A DNA stretch of 64,000 bases. Source: Zhengitettix transpicula. Its lineage: Eukaryota; Arthropoda; Insecta; Orthoptera; Tetrigidae. Positions 1 to 11,619 of this stretch are shown in pieces; position 1 is the first letter of the stretch; the number at the start of each line of letters is the position of its first letter. Below the pieces are notes generated by a model. That model saw nothing but the letters and a program-made list of their open reading frames with translations. It had not been told where the DNA came from and did not search any database. Position numbers and translations under genes: made by a program. Location of the stretch: the NCBI GenBank assembly GCA_037074705.1, contig CM073590.1, positions 178,265,246 through 178,329,245 of the forward strand, read 5' to 3'.

Positions 1-315
1 ATTCGGCAATTTCAATCCTGTACTTTGCGTAACTTCATTTTTTTTCCCGTTATTTATTTTGTTGGACAACATGAAGGGTTAAAAAGTGCAATATCAAACA
101 CATAAAATAAAATTTCAGATATTTTCTCATGATCGTAAAGCACGGTAGCACCTGGTCTTGCCGATCAATTCTAATAATTCCTTTGTTGTACTCAATGACA
201 CATTATTATGAATAATGAAAAATATATTTTGATTTCATTATAACACAGAGGAAACAAATTCTTGTAGATTGTTCATATTTTGTTTGGATTGGCTTTTATT
301 TGTTCCGCGTATCGA
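1..315. other. AT-rich non-coding stretch
   Basis: No open frame, splice signal, repeat or RNA motif that I can support is visible here. Confidence 0.4.
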
Positions 316-696
316 TTAGTCTCTGTTACAATATTTACAGAACTGATAAGATATTATTTTAAATATGTTTAATTCATTTTTGTTTGCTGACATAAGGTTG
401 TCGCTTTTATGCCAGGAGTGAGTAAAAACCCAGATTTTTGGATTCTTTTTCACTTCTTTCCAAATCCAATGCTCTGGTAGTTGATCCAATATAACTAATG
501 GCTTCCAACGTATTCGTACAGGACGTACAATGTAACTACCATCATTACCACTAACCGAAGTTTCTAACAAATCTTTCAATGGCATCAGCACACAGTCACG
601 GTCTTTATCATGTTTTTTTTTAAGAAAAATTAATATTGATTTATTTACAGTCGCATCAACAGATTTGGGTATTAGCGACTCAGTATAGGAACTCAC
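316..696 (-). CDS. Unrecognised 126-codon ORF
   Basis: This minus-strand frame runs from an ATG at 696 to a stop at 316. The predicted product is basic and lysine-rich near residues 20-30 and has a tryptophan-containing, more ordered-looking second half (IRWKPLVILDQLPEHWIWK near the middle, then KNPKIWVFTHSWHK). It has no signal peptide or membrane segment. I do not recognise a family. Mixed hydrophobic and charged residues and the tryptophans make it look more protein-like than most frames in this AT-rich window, so it may be an exon or a fragment of a transposon protein. There is no adjacent terminal repeat or clear splice pair. A chance ORF remains quite possible. Confidence 0.25.
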   Translation of the reverse strand: MSSYTESLIPKSVDATVNKSILIFLKKKHDKDRDCVLMPLKDLLETSVSGNDGSYIVRPVRIRWKPLVILDQLPEHWIWKEVKKNPKIWVFTHSWHKSDNLMSANKNELNIFKIISYQFCKYCNRD

Positions 697-1842
697 TTTT
701 TCTTGTCGGGGAAATGATTTGAGGAGAGTTTCTCACACGTACACAAACATCCATGCCCTCGGCGGGACGAAATTTTATAATTGAAGACATTGATATTTTT
801 CTAATATATTTAATAAAATATATTTTAATGTGCGAACGTAGAACAACACGCAATTTAGTTCATTAGCTTGAAATGTGATATTTGGAGTAGGAGACATCGA
901 CAAACCACGGGCGTGACACGAGGCGTTTACTTTTGGCCCGGCCAACGTACCACGGGCCAGGCCCTTAATAATCAGTTTTAGCTCGAAAACTTGACCACGA
1001 GCCTCACACATGGTTGTAGACCAAAGGGTTGAAATAAATTTTGGTTGTATTTTTTAAATACGAAGTTGTTTTGAAACAACTAAGAACTTTAAAATAAATT
1101 TGTTAATTCCTGAATTCAAATTCATTTTGATTTCGTTGCTTCTGGCGCCTGATGTGGTCGCCTCTGTGTCACTGCACGGCCCTGTGCTGTCTGAGCCGTA
1201 GCACCAACAAGAGACAATTTGTTGAGCTTTACGGGTAGTGCAGGGGGGGGGGGGAGCGAAACGGAATACTGCGCTTGCCCATTTCTTATTACAGACAGAA
1301 ATGTTTTTCTACATGAGTGAGTATCGCAAAACCTGGCCAGCTGATTGCATTAGCGGGAGCGAGTGCGCCACAGGGCGGGCAGTTTAAAACCTTCGATATC
1401 GACGCAGGAATTACCACTGATAAACAATTATGAAGGTTCTTAAAATTAAGAAATTCTTAATAATTTAATTTATGTGCACAAGAGCACATGTGCACCATAT
1501 ATACCATTCCATAATATTTACTGTATATATCATTTCATAGGTGGATGTGATGTGTAAGACTTTGGTTTCTATAAGGCTCGTTTCTTACATAAAATACGTG
1601 TAAAGTTAGTTGTAAACAGAGCCCTATAACGACTCCGGCATTAGTCACATAAAATACTTCTGTAATAAATAAAGTTGTAAACATGGTTAACTGTGCCGCG
1701 TTAACATGTAAAAATAGATTACTCTCATTTATAGACTAACAACTATCCGTATTCTAAACAATGTTCATATTAAGCTACTGTTATAATAATATTAATACTA
1801 GAATTGTGAACAGTAACAGTATTACTAACATTTTTCTTACAG
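697..1842. other. Non-coding stretch with a 12-G run
   Basis: Mostly AT-rich, with a short GC-richer patch around 1140-1400 that contains a homopolymer of 12 G at 1243-1254. No family is recognised. The minus-strand frame at 775-1011 is treated as chance. Confidence 0.35.
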
Positions 1843-1967
1843 ATGATTACGTCCATGAACGGACGAAAGCTCCTGGAATCGATTGGTTAATAAAGGCCTA
1901 AATTCTATTACGTGGAAATCAAATTATTTCTACAGCATTACAGAGCACCGCAACACGAGATAACAAG
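1843..1967 (+). other. Candidate exon with strong splice sites
   Basis: A 125-nt segment is bounded by a strong acceptor (pyrimidine run TTTTTCTTACAG ending at 1842) and a near-perfect donor (AAG|GTAAGT from 1968). One frame starting at the third base reads DYVHERTKAPGIDWLIKA and then stops at TAA, so if it is translated this would be the carboxyl end of a protein with the second intron in the 3' UTR. Alternatively it may be part of a non-coding transcript. No homology is recognised, and the splice-site match alone can arise by chance in 64 kb. Confidence 0.25.
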
Positions 1968-3458
1968 GTAAGTGAACTGGAAAATGGAGTTGAACTCTTG
2001 TGTCGCTCGAAGCGAATCCTTGCTACTGTATGAATAACATCGATAGTAAGTCCGACAGTGTTCAAGCATAATCATAGACTAAATCTACTTCGCTGCATTC
2101 TCGGAACACCGAAGCCTCAGAACATCAGCTTACGGAGGAAGGAATATTCCACTCTGGAGAAGTATTAGGGCCACGGTCTAACGTCACGTCGGATTATACG
2201 GACCATCAGTGCTGATTCATTAATTAGGAAAATTACAAAACATGAATAGCCAACTGGAATTTGTTAGTCGCCGATCACACACTATCTCACCTAAAAAATA
2301 ATGTGGGAGAGAATCCCACGCCAAAGTAATCATTAATTGGAATCTCAAAAAGAATATAGTATTTTAACAGGCAATTTGGCAACGATTTATGCATTTCAAT
2401 GATTAAAATGTTTTGTGATAATCCTATAATCAGCTTTAGAAAGCCGATTTTACAAATATACATTTATTTGAATGTAATTGGGCTATTATATTAATTTTAA
2501 TTGTTGACATTTAAAAACCCATTCACCAACCTACAAACAGTTTTCGACAATCGTCATTTTCAATCTGTATTTTATATGACTTGAGTTCATTTTTAAATAC
2601 ATTAAGCAGATGATCAAGTACTTGATCAGTTAGTAGCGTGAACTGACGCAATATATTTTAAGTTGAGAAAATCAGCAACTCCACTCGAAATAATTTGCAA
2701 GTCTATTTTGCGGGAAATGATAATCGACCAAATTCTTTTGGAACTTTTCGTAGCAATGCATCGACGTTGCAAAATCACATACCTTTAAGAAGATCTAGGA
2801 TTTCACCAATAGTCTTGAAATACTTCGACGTCATCTCGGTGACGGAAACATGTTTCAAATTAATGTCACAGAGATGGGAAATGTAAATTTTGAAGTTTTA
2901 GCCGTTATGCGTTTTGAAGTAGGGGGAAAAAAGGCTACCTTAAAAATAAATATTGTACTGGTAAAATAACAAAATCTAAAACTCGTAGCTCTTTTCTAAT
3001 TCACGAAGAGAATTGTAATTGGTTACAATACGACTAGATTCGGAAATTTCATTTAGACTTAAGTACTAATTAGAATTTTGGGTTGAAAAATACGTGTACT
3101 AAAAACTTAATGCAATCATAGAATTAGATAAAATTAGTCATAATTAAAATTAATTTCTATACAATTTCTTTAGCTGCCGAAAGGAAATGCAACAACAACG
3201 TCTGCTGTTCTATTAAACTTTTTTTTTAGCATTACGTTTATTTTATGGTGAACAATTTTGGGCATACAAAAATTAATAGAAATGTTAATGATCCCTGTTC
3301 CGTGGTAGAATCACAGGCCTATAACATTTTAAGCTTAGTGATTTACTGTTTTTAGTCTCGTTAAGACATACGGGATATCCCGTCAAAGCGACCAAAAATT
3401 TCTTATTTGAACGTTGTGTTCAAAGTTTCAGTATGATTTGCATTTTTATGCATGTTAC

Positions 3459-3495
<37 letters not shown>

Positions 3496-3770
3496 AAAAA
3501 ATTCTGTATTGTGAAAAGTTACCACCATACTTTAATTGGAACGTATTTATTTTCAATTGATCTCGTATAAGCGATTAACTGTGATATGAACAAAAAATAA
3601 AAAGTAACAGTTTTCATTTTAAATCAGTTTCCTTTTTTATATATATACATCTACGATAAGCAACCGAAACGTCAACAGTTTGTATCCATCGTACCTTTGA
3701 ACTGGATTAACTGCGATTATCTCCCTCATGTACGTCTGTAGACGGAAATTACAAAGTTGCAGAAAGGAGA
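1968..3770. other. AT-rich non-coding stretch
   Basis: No supported gene. It contains a short (AT)n tract at 3462-3492. The segment 2000-2220 has more balanced composition but matches no family I recognise. Confidence 0.35.
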
Positions 3771-4032
3771 AACTCCTCTCCCGCTATCGGAAGGGCGTGG
3801 GACAAGTACCCAATGCCCGACCTACCTGATGCAGGTTTTTCTAGGGTTTTCCCTGCATTTCTTTAGGCGAATGCCAGGCAGGATCCTTAAAATATAGCCC
3901 GGGGGCCCTAGTTAACCCTTGGCTACCTTCCTCTACCCTTCCGCATCCTCCCTTTCAAATCCCTTCCTATGCTATTGAAGGGGAGTTGCCCGATGTGGAT
4001 CACCCTCATGTAGCCTGTTGCCCTAAAAAAAA
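3771..4032 (+). repeat. Repeat S copy A, 5'-truncated, poly(A)-tailed
   Basis: This is the 3' half of a dispersed element found about eleven times in the window. Hallmarks are ATCGGAAGGGCGTGGGACAA, then GGTTTTCCCTGCATTT, GCCGGGTAGGATCC (GCCAGGCAGGATCC here), ATAGCCCGGGGGCCCTAG, CCTATGCTATT and a tail reading TAGCCTGTTGCCC followed by A residues. The oligo(A) end and variable 5' truncation indicate a retroposed SINE-like or LINE 3'-end family. Confidence 0.8.
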
Positions 4033-4250
4033 AGGACAAGTACCCAATGCCCGACCTAACTGATACAGGTTTTTCTAGGGTTTTCCCTGCATTATTTTTA
4101 AACGAATTCCGGGTAGGATCCTTAAAATATAGCCCGGGGGTCCTAGTTAACCCTTGGCTACCTTTTTCTACCGTTCCCTTCCTATGCTATTAAAGGGGAG
4201 TTGCCACCTTGTGGATTACCCTCATGTAGCCTGTTACCCTAAAAAAAGAA
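4033..4250 (+). repeat. Repeat S copy B, tandem to copy A
   Basis: A second, more truncated copy begins at GGACAAGTACCCAATGCCCG immediately after the A run of copy A and ends in ACCCTAAAAAAAG. The head-to-tail spacing suggests insertion into, or template switching at, the oligo(A) tail of copy A. Confidence 0.8.
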
Positions 4251-4800
4251 ATCAACGCCACATTCTGCCCTTAAGAGACGAACGGAACCCTCACTGTGTC
4301 ACTGTGCAAGGATCGAACATCACATCAGCTGTGTCACTTCCGTAATCATTTATGTAGTTTTATTACTACTAAATTTTTATATTCTGTACAAAATACAGCA
4401 AAGGAATATGCAAATGCAGCTGCACAAGTAAATTGTTAAGCAGTAAAGCATTTTGCTGTTCGAGTATTTAGATTCGTTTCGGCTTTGTGCACGAGGCAAG
4501 AGATGCGATAGAGAAGAGTGCCATATGTCCATCTCATCTTGCAGAGTGTGTCACACGACCACTTGTGACGTCAACACATGTCAACCTGGCATACTTGTAC
4601 ATCGAATCTCACTTTTAAATACGCTGGCACGTTTCACATTACTGCAGTCTTCTATCAACAATTATGGGTAACGAGAATTCGTAAATAACTATTAACGTTG
4701 AAGTTTACTTTCATACACTTGGAATTTAAAAAATAATATTATGTACAGCTAGATACCCGATGAATGTTCTTGATCCTACAAATTTCAATTTAGGCGTAAC
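4251..4800. other. Non-coding stretch
   Basis: No repeat family or gene is recognised. The frames at 4154-4345 and 4453-4671 lie partly in repeat S or have no supporting features. Confidence 0.3.
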
Positions 4801-6026
4801 TACGAGGGTTGTTCGATAAGTCTGGTAAATATTTACGAAAGTTCGGGAAAAATTTCAATTTCGCGACATTGTTGGTAAGCATGATCCTTTCAAAGATATT
4901 CCTAAAAGTTTTTTTAAACATATGCCAGTAACCTTCTGTAGTCTTAGATGTGTGGTCAAGGCGCAGACAATGAAAAAAAACTAATTTCGCGCTGCCATTA
5001 AAAACTTTCATTTGAAGGGTTGCACAGCTGCACAAATCAAAACTGAATTGGATGAAGTTCATACGGACTCTGCATAAGCATTGAAGATCATTTACTTCTG
5101 GATTAATGAGTTTAAACGAGGTCGCAGAAGCACAGAAGATGAACTATCTCCGGCCGTATAATTGCGGAAAGCAGGATAAAGTTCATAATACCGTAATGGA
5201 AGATCACAGACTAAAAGTGTGTGAGGTAGCTGGGGCCGTAGGCTTCTCAACTGAACCAGTGCATTCCATTCTCCATGAAAAAGCTTTGAGCGCGATGGGT
5301 GCCGCGACTGTTAACATTGGGGCAAAAACGGATACGGAAAAACGTTTCAACGCAGAATCTAGCAATGTTTAGGTGTAATCCACTAGACTTTTTGCGCAGA
5401 TTCCTAACCGTCGATTAAACTTACATCAATAACAACACTCCAGAGACCACGAAACAATGGACAAAATGCCGGTGAAAGTGCACTGAAAAAGGTGAAGACC
5501 GTTTTGTCAGCTGGAAAGGTGACGGCCAGTCTTTTGAAATTATAAGGGTGTAATATTCATAGATTTCTTGGAAAAGGGCACAACCATAACTGGGATCTAT
5601 TATGCTGCTCTATTGGATCGTTTGAAACGGGTGCTGTTGAGAAAGACCAAGACTGACGCTCAAGAAAGTGTTGTTTCACCAGGACAATGCGCCAGCGCAC
5701 AATGGCGGAAGTGTACGAGTTGGGATTCGAATTGGTTTCTCAACCATCACATTCACCAGACCTAAAACCACGTGACTTCTTCTTGCACCCGAACTTGAAA
5801 ATTTGGCTTGATGGGATGAAATTTTCATCAAATGAAGAAGTTATCGAGGCCGTGACGGATTTTTTGAAGAGTTTGACAAAACCTATTTTTGTGATGGGTT
5901 GAAAAATTGGAAACTCGCTGGGCCAAGTGTGAAGCCAAGGAAGGAGACTATGTTGAGAAATAAAGTTCGTTTTTTTAAAAAATATTATTGTTACATTTTT
6001 ACCACACTTATCAAACCACCTTCGTA
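4801..6026 (+). mobile_element. Mariner-like element, near full length, decayed
   Basis: Terminal inverted repeats are visible at both ends: TACGAGGGTTGTTCGATAAG at 4801 and, on the opposite strand from 6026, TACGAAGGTGGTTTGATAAG. The flanking TA fits the usual TA target duplication of IS630/Tc1/mariner elements. The length of about 1.23 kb matches an intact mariner. Between the repeats lies a frameshifted transposase on the plus strand. Confidence 0.9.
4981..5962 (+). pseudogene. Mariner transposase pseudogene
   Basis: Mariner transposase catalyses cut-and-paste movement through an N-terminal helix-turn-helix DNA-binding region and a C-terminal DD34D catalytic domain. The conceptual product keeps the HTH half (FHLKGCTAAQIKTELDEV, then FWINEFKRGRRSTEDE), a second HTH (DHRLKVCEVAGAVGFST), remnants around the first catalytic block (FLTVD at about 5400) and the C-terminal block (SPDLKPRDFFLHPNLK at about 5755, then SSNEEV). 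Several stops and frame changes separate these blocks (for example within 5062-5106 and 5370-5690), so no functional protein is possible. The gene sits between intact-looking terminal repeats. Family assignment to mariner is firm; the subfamily is not. Confidence 0.9.
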
Positions 6027-7767
6027 TGCACGTCGAATGCCCGACCTCAGTAATTGTTGTGGTTGGAACCTTATTTAAGAAAGTTCAATTAAAATGAAGA
6101 AAAAAAGGTTTGGATTACGGCGGAAGGCAATTTAACTTCCAATTTATACTATCTGCGAGATAAAGAAGAAGCCAATAAAGAAAACCACCAACATACACCA
6201 TGCGCAGACGTGAAGCGAAGGTGAGAAAAAGCATAGAGAGAGAGGTGGATTGTTGAAAGATCGAAGAAATAACAGTAATAAATAGGACAGATCATAATTG
6301 AGACAAACGGCGAAGGGAACGATGGATTGTAGAAAATGAACGATGAAAGATCCAAAGATTCGAACAGGAAATCGGAGATACAGCACGGGAGTCTAGAGAG
6401 ACAGCTGTTCGGCTTTTCGTTTCAGAATGGAGAACAGAAGACAGCTGCAGTAACATTGTGACAGAAGGCCATCAATTGTTTGATGTTTATGTCGTTCTCT
6501 ATGGTTTATTATTTCTCTGATATTTCAATTTCTTATATTTGTTTCACTTTCGCTTCGGGACTTTCCGGGCAAAATTAAAGATAATAAATGCAGTTATCAG
6601 ATATGCTAAGTAATTCAAATAATCAATGTAAAGTACCCCTGAAGTAAAACAAAAAAATTCAGTCGTTGGTCATACAGTTTTGTACAGGATGTTGTAAAAA
6701 AACTGAAAAATTGCAAATAGGCGTTCTTAAAAAAATATTTTTTTGCAGTACTTATAAAAGCTAGAGATTTTGCTTTAAAGGTCTTGGAGTAGGCTTTTAT
6801 ATGAGGTGTCACTTGGCAAGGTTTTGTGACATTAGTCCAAGGTCACAATGAAAATGATTTGACCTCGATTATATACGAGTGTATTTTTTAATTTTTTTTA
6901 AAATTGTAATTTGTAGTAATTTCTTCATCCCTCGTATTTTTTGATCAGTCACATTTCCCCCTTAAACTAAGAGAAGAATTAAAATTTAAAAATAGCTTTC
7001 GGGCTGGATCATTGCGAAATAAAATAACGATATTGTACAACCCAACACTTAAATTGGCATATATTTATCTGTGCCACATCTATGTGGCTCCGACAATTGG
7101 AGCCCCCCCCTCCAAAAAAAACCCCAAAAAACAAACAAAACTTTCCAAGCCAACCAATTTCAAATCTGCTCTTGCTTTCATCTCGCACTCAAACAATTTT
7201 GGGGGACCTGTTTTGCATTCCAACAGCAGTTGCCATTGCATCACTTCTTCCGGCTCTGTTGCTGTTACTTCAATGGCACAATCTTACTTTCCCTTACCAA
7301 CCTATAATTCATATTTTTAATCTTATATAAGGCCCGAGAAACGTGTAAATACTGTAGTCTACAGTTGGATCAAATAAGAATCATTTGTAGATTTTCTAGA
7401 AATTTCATTAAATACAAAATTTTTCTTTACTACGTTGCAACAGTTTTGGGCGTTTCAAAATTACTTGATTATAAATAATAAAAAAATTAGAAAAGAAAGA
7501 AATATTTTACAGTTTTCTGAAAATATGATTGATTGAAACATTGTTTGTAGAATATATGGGAGCCGATTTGACCTTGAAGCTCTTCCTTGTGTCGACAAAT
7601 CAAATTAGTCACAACATCCGCCTAATTCTTTGCTGTCATTCGCTGACTGCCAAAACTGCTCCCATTAGAAACACGCTAGAAAAAAAATATTTGTGGTATG
7701 AATAATATATTGTCCTCAATGCATCTGTCTTTCGATTTTTAAAGTATGTAACGTTTAACCAGGATTT
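6027..7767. other. Non-coding stretch
   Basis: No family is recognised. A purine-rich block (6095-6400) and a C/A-rich block (7105-7145) explain several long chance frames on both strands. At 7331 a GAAACGTG occurs, but without a hammerhead core upstream. Confidence 0.35.
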
Positions 7768-8019
7768 AATTTATAAATAAAAAAACAACCAATTTGAAGG
7801 CATAAAAAATATATTTATTTATGGAATATTAAACTACTTTTTGTCGCTAAATTTGCGACCTTTTCAGGTTGTCAGTTAATGACCTGACTATGAAAATTTT
7901 GTCAAACTTCAACCTGAAGAGGTCGCAAAGTTAGCGACGAAACGTAGTTTAATTAACTATATGTAAATATATTTTTTCTGCCTTCAAATTGGCTTTTGTT
8001 TATTTATAAGTTGTCTCAA
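7768..8019. repeat. Palindromic unit with two opposed hammerhead-like motifs
   Basis: The left arm (about 7768-7870) and right arm (about 7905-8019) are inverted copies: both contain a segment reading AATTTGAAGGCA on one strand, an AT-rich spacer, AAACTAC, a GTCGC/GCGAC hairpin and CTTCAGGTT (CTTTTCAGGTT in the left arm). The central spacer is about 35 bp. Each arm carries one hammerhead-like core. The structure resembles inverted terminal-repeat arrangements known for Penelope-like elements, but no coding remnant lies inside it. Confidence 0.7.
7911..7952 (+). ncRNA. Hammerhead ribozyme-like motif
   Basis: Core 1 CTGAAGA (7914-7920) is followed by a five-base-pair stem II GTCGC/GCGAC (7922-7926 with 7934-7938), then core 2 GAAAC (7939-7943) and ACGTA. 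AAC before core 1 pairs with GTT after ACGTA, giving the base of stem I. This matches the type I hammerhead order stem I, CUGANGA, stem II, GAAA, minimal stem III. The opposed partner at 7831-7869 is decayed (CTGAAAA and CAAAAAG in place of the cores) but keeps the stem II pairing. Activity is not shown by sequence. Confidence 0.6.
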
Positions 8020-10693
8020 TAGCCAGAATTTTAATATATATACAATGATTTAAGTATTTACAAGGGACAATCGCAATGTTCATTAACAACTACAATAAAA
8101 CAATATTTTAACAAAATTAATCCTCCACCATGAAAAAACAAATGTCATTAAATATATTTTTGACAAGTCATAATTTCGATTGTTCCAATTTTGTAATTAT
8201 TGACAAAGAAAGCAGTAATAAATACCGGTTGATTTTAGAAATGTTGCATATAAAAATTGAAAAACCTGCAGTCAATATAAAACCAGTCACAAATTCGTGA
8301 AGGGAAATATATAATATAAAACTCTGAAATTCGGAAAATTATGAACTTCTTCGTACCTTAATACATTAATACTTTAAAAGAATATATTTTTATTTATAAC
8401 AATATGTTTGTAATGAAAAATTTTCAGTACATCTGAATTGAGTTTTAAATATTGGAACGAAGCATGTTGGGTTTAATGTAATCAACATTATGTTTAAAGC
8501 TTGTAAAATTCAAAAATGCAGTTCAATTTTTATTTAATAATAATAATATTTATTTTTACATTTTCCTGTTTCATTGAAAATGAGCTATAAAGTTTGGCGT
8601 TTTGCTTTCAGCATAGAATAAATGATTAGGGAGGACAGAAATTTGAAACCAATGCTGGTCAGAGTAAATAATTCGTCTTTGGATAGAAACATTCACTGTA
8701 AGTCAAAATGTGTGTGCGCGCTTAAATATCTTAGAACTAATTTCTCCTCTAGTTCTCCTTCTAGTTTATTTCATAGTCTCATAGTCGATGAACTTTAAGC
8801 TCAATAAAATGTATTAACTGATGTCATACCAATATGAGCATGCTTAAAAAACTAAGTCAATATGGGATATTTTCTGGATAAAAATATAATTCTTGAAGAG
8901 TGAACTGTTGCCCCTGTTTCTTTCTCACTGAAACATCCTTGAGCAAAGTCTGATTCGCACACCAATGAGGTGAAGATAGAGTTGCGTGTTACTCCGCCTG
9001 AAAAGTAGGACTGAACGAAGATGACCTGTGCCGACAGCTGTTTTCCCTCTCAATACAGTTACTTCTTTACATATCTTATTCTTCATTCATTTTTCTACAA
9101 CTTGGACAATTCTCCCAAATTACTTAACGCCTGACATAAATTCTCAATAATTGTAGGTCCCTTCACTACGCAATATAAATAAAATCGTCCCATTCCGTCA
9201 ACATAAGTAAACTTATCTGAGCATGTATGCTTGTTTAATCCTTCACCATCATTGGTTTCAGCATTTCCTCTTTCGGCCGTGATACTAGACCCACATTACT
9301 TCAAATTTCCAACAGTGCGGCCGTAGCAAACTCGGAAAGCACTCGTTTACCTGGGTCCCAGTTCTTCATGTGTCGTTAAGCAAATAGGCCCTCTGAAAAC
9401 CCCGTTTCTAGGGAGGGGAAGCACAGTGCGAAATGGGCAGGTTATTGTATCCAAAAGAAGAATATTAGAGAATCATTTCAAGTATTGAAAAGTTACCAAC
9501 GTTGAAGAGTCTAAAGAAGACCCCGATTCTTCTACTCCAGTAACAAAAAGGAATAGTATACGAAAAAAACCTTGAATTTATGGGGAAGTAATGTAATATG
9601 TTGTACGTAAAATGAACACACTGTGGTTAAACGTTTCAGTTGTCAAGTGACGAGATAAAAATTTCGTCTAACCACGATACCGGTAAAGTAGGGAAATTTA
9701 ACTATTTGGGAATCGGCTTTATTCATAAGCAGACTGGTCAGGATGTTTATTTGGTCTCTGAACCCGAAAAGTCCGAGAGTTTCACAAACTACTGAACTTC
9801 AGATTCAAAACTTCCAATAACGCATAGTTTAATAAATGTAACTAAAATCGGAGAAAATGTTCCAATGAAATGAAACACTCACCAGCACACGATATGTGGA
9901 ACTATTGAATTCTTATTAAAGAATTTGGTTTACAGTACAAAATGATTATAATAATATCTCTAAATCGATTCATTGCTATTACGAGCGTACGTTAAGAGTA
10001 TCATCAGGCTTATAATTTATATTAAAACCTGACATTGCATAGACTGACGTGTTTGTAATTAAGACGATTCAAATTTTTGAAGTATCTAAAAAGATCCATA
10101 TAGTCTGAAGAAACCTAGGCATATCCCTGTTACGCATCAGGTAACACTTGTATCAGAGAAGAATTTAGAAGAAGCTAAGAAGAAATGAAGAACAATATGC
10201 AATATTCAGCCCATACCGATAATTATCCAAATGATGCCAATCCAGATTTATTTAGTGTTATCGTTTAATGCGATCACGTCAACAAACATATTTGTTTTTA
10301 AATAAAATAGTACGATATTGTTGTGCACTTTCTTTATTTTTTTGCTCTGAATTCTGAGACGTCTTTGTCCGATGTCTTCACACTAAACAACCTCAGCTTG
10401 CCACCATCAAGATTTACTTGTAGACGGATCACGTGGATGATGTTACTTGATTTTTATTAGGTTGACACTGAGCTGGTGCTAATAGGTAACAAGAGACAAG
10501 AACATGACTTGACGGATTGAAGAATTCAACTTAAAAGGAAACCAGTTTGATCGAAGCCGAGGAGGCTTCATGACGGATGTAAGAAAAAAACTAGCCGAGC
10601 TGAAGCTCGCAACGTTTATGGGAGCCTGTAAAGTATCTAATTGGTGATGTATGAAAGAAAGGCACAAGTATGAACTTACGAAATGAACACAAC
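8020..10693. other. AT-rich non-coding stretch
   Basis: No gene or repeat family is supported. A short hairpin with arms GTGGTT/AACCAC lies at 9624-9676 and encloses ACGTTTC, which may be a very decayed relative of the hammerhead family; I could not find a second core. Confidence 0.35.
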
Positions 10694-10727
10694 GTTTCTT
10701 CCCCGATTGGGACCTCTTCAGGTGTAC
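10690..10727 (-). ncRNA. Hammerhead ribozyme-like motif
   Basis: Read on the minus strand: ACAC, core 1 CTGAAGA (10721-10715), stem II with TCCC pairing GGGA, core 2 GAAAC (10698-10694), then GTTGTGT. ACAC before core 1 pairs with GTGT after ACGTT, giving four base pairs of stem I. It lies about 150 bp before a plus-strand PLE reverse transcriptase relic and has the opposite orientation. Confidence 0.6.
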
Positions 10728-10849
10728 AATTACAATTTGAGAGAATTATCTAAATTCACAAAAATTTCGTTAACTTAAATCCTTATCTTAATCAATGTAA
10801 TTTTGAACTATACGAATTTCGCTTTCAAAAATCTGTATTATCATTAAAT

Positions 10850-11560
10850 TAGTCGTTTCTCTATGGTCAATCCTTTATATTCTTTTTTACTGAAATTGTA
10901 ATGAGAGATTTGGAATCCTTACGTACTTCCTTATTAGATTTTAAAACATTAAGCTATATCACATATTCTGCATCATCCCCAAAATTAAGATGAACAATTT
11001 ACTCATTACTTTAACTAATTACCATCCTAAAACGAAATTCACTTTTGACATTGAGAAGGATCATTGTATTGATTTTTTTATGTCTTATTCATAGTTTCGA
11101 ATAATAATATATTTCCTAATTGGTATCGAAAATTGACATATTCAGGAAGGCTCCTTAATTTAATGTCAAATCACCCTTTTCCACACAAAAAGCAACGGGT
11201 TATAATCTAGAAGATAAGGCACTCAAATTATCTATCCTTGGTATCATAAAGATAACCTTGACAAAATTGTTAATATCCTTCTTTTAAATTTTTGCTCGTA
11301 ATAATTTATTTACAAATATATCAAAATGAGATCAAGGACGATAATAACAAAATACAAATTAGTAACCATAAGAACAAATTTTTATCGTACTACCCTTTTT
11401 TGGAAGACGTATAATATAAAATTATTGAAGCTAGTGCCATAGCTGCTGTACACGGTTTTCCGTCCGACTCCCAAAATAGAAAATTTTACCATATTAAATG
11501 TCGCTATCAACTCCCGGTCCTGCAATTCCCCAATTATCTTCTAAATTTTCACTTCATATT
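10850..11560 (+). pseudogene. Penelope-like element reverse transcriptase relic
   Basis: Penelope-like elements copy RNA into DNA with a telomerase-related reverse transcriptase, usually followed by a GIY-YIG endonuclease. Here three plus-strand frames, joined by frameshifts, match the carboxyl half of that reverse transcriptase. The pieces are GLSMVNPLYSF then TEIVMRDLES (about 10853-10920), the motif normally reading G-L-S-M-G-x-P-L-S; YHPKTKFTFDIEKD (about 11020-11065); and WYRKLTYSGRLLNLMSNHP followed by FPHKK (about 11122-11195). The last is a near-signature of PLE reverse transcriptases. The YVDD catalytic block is not recoverable. A weaker match to the linker (PFLEDV, KIIEA) extends to about 11460. 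No GIY-YIG domain is seen downstream, where an LTR fragment begins. Confidence 0.8.
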
Positions 11561-11619
11561 TTCGTACTGTATTGAACGCAAAGTAGCGTGCGTATTTTTA
11601 TAGTCTGTATGTTTTTGTT

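Noticed and set aside
7012..7330. Three overlapping plus-strand frames of 78-102 codons
   Set aside because: They overlap in all three frames of a C/A-rich low-complexity block, which is typical of chance openness.
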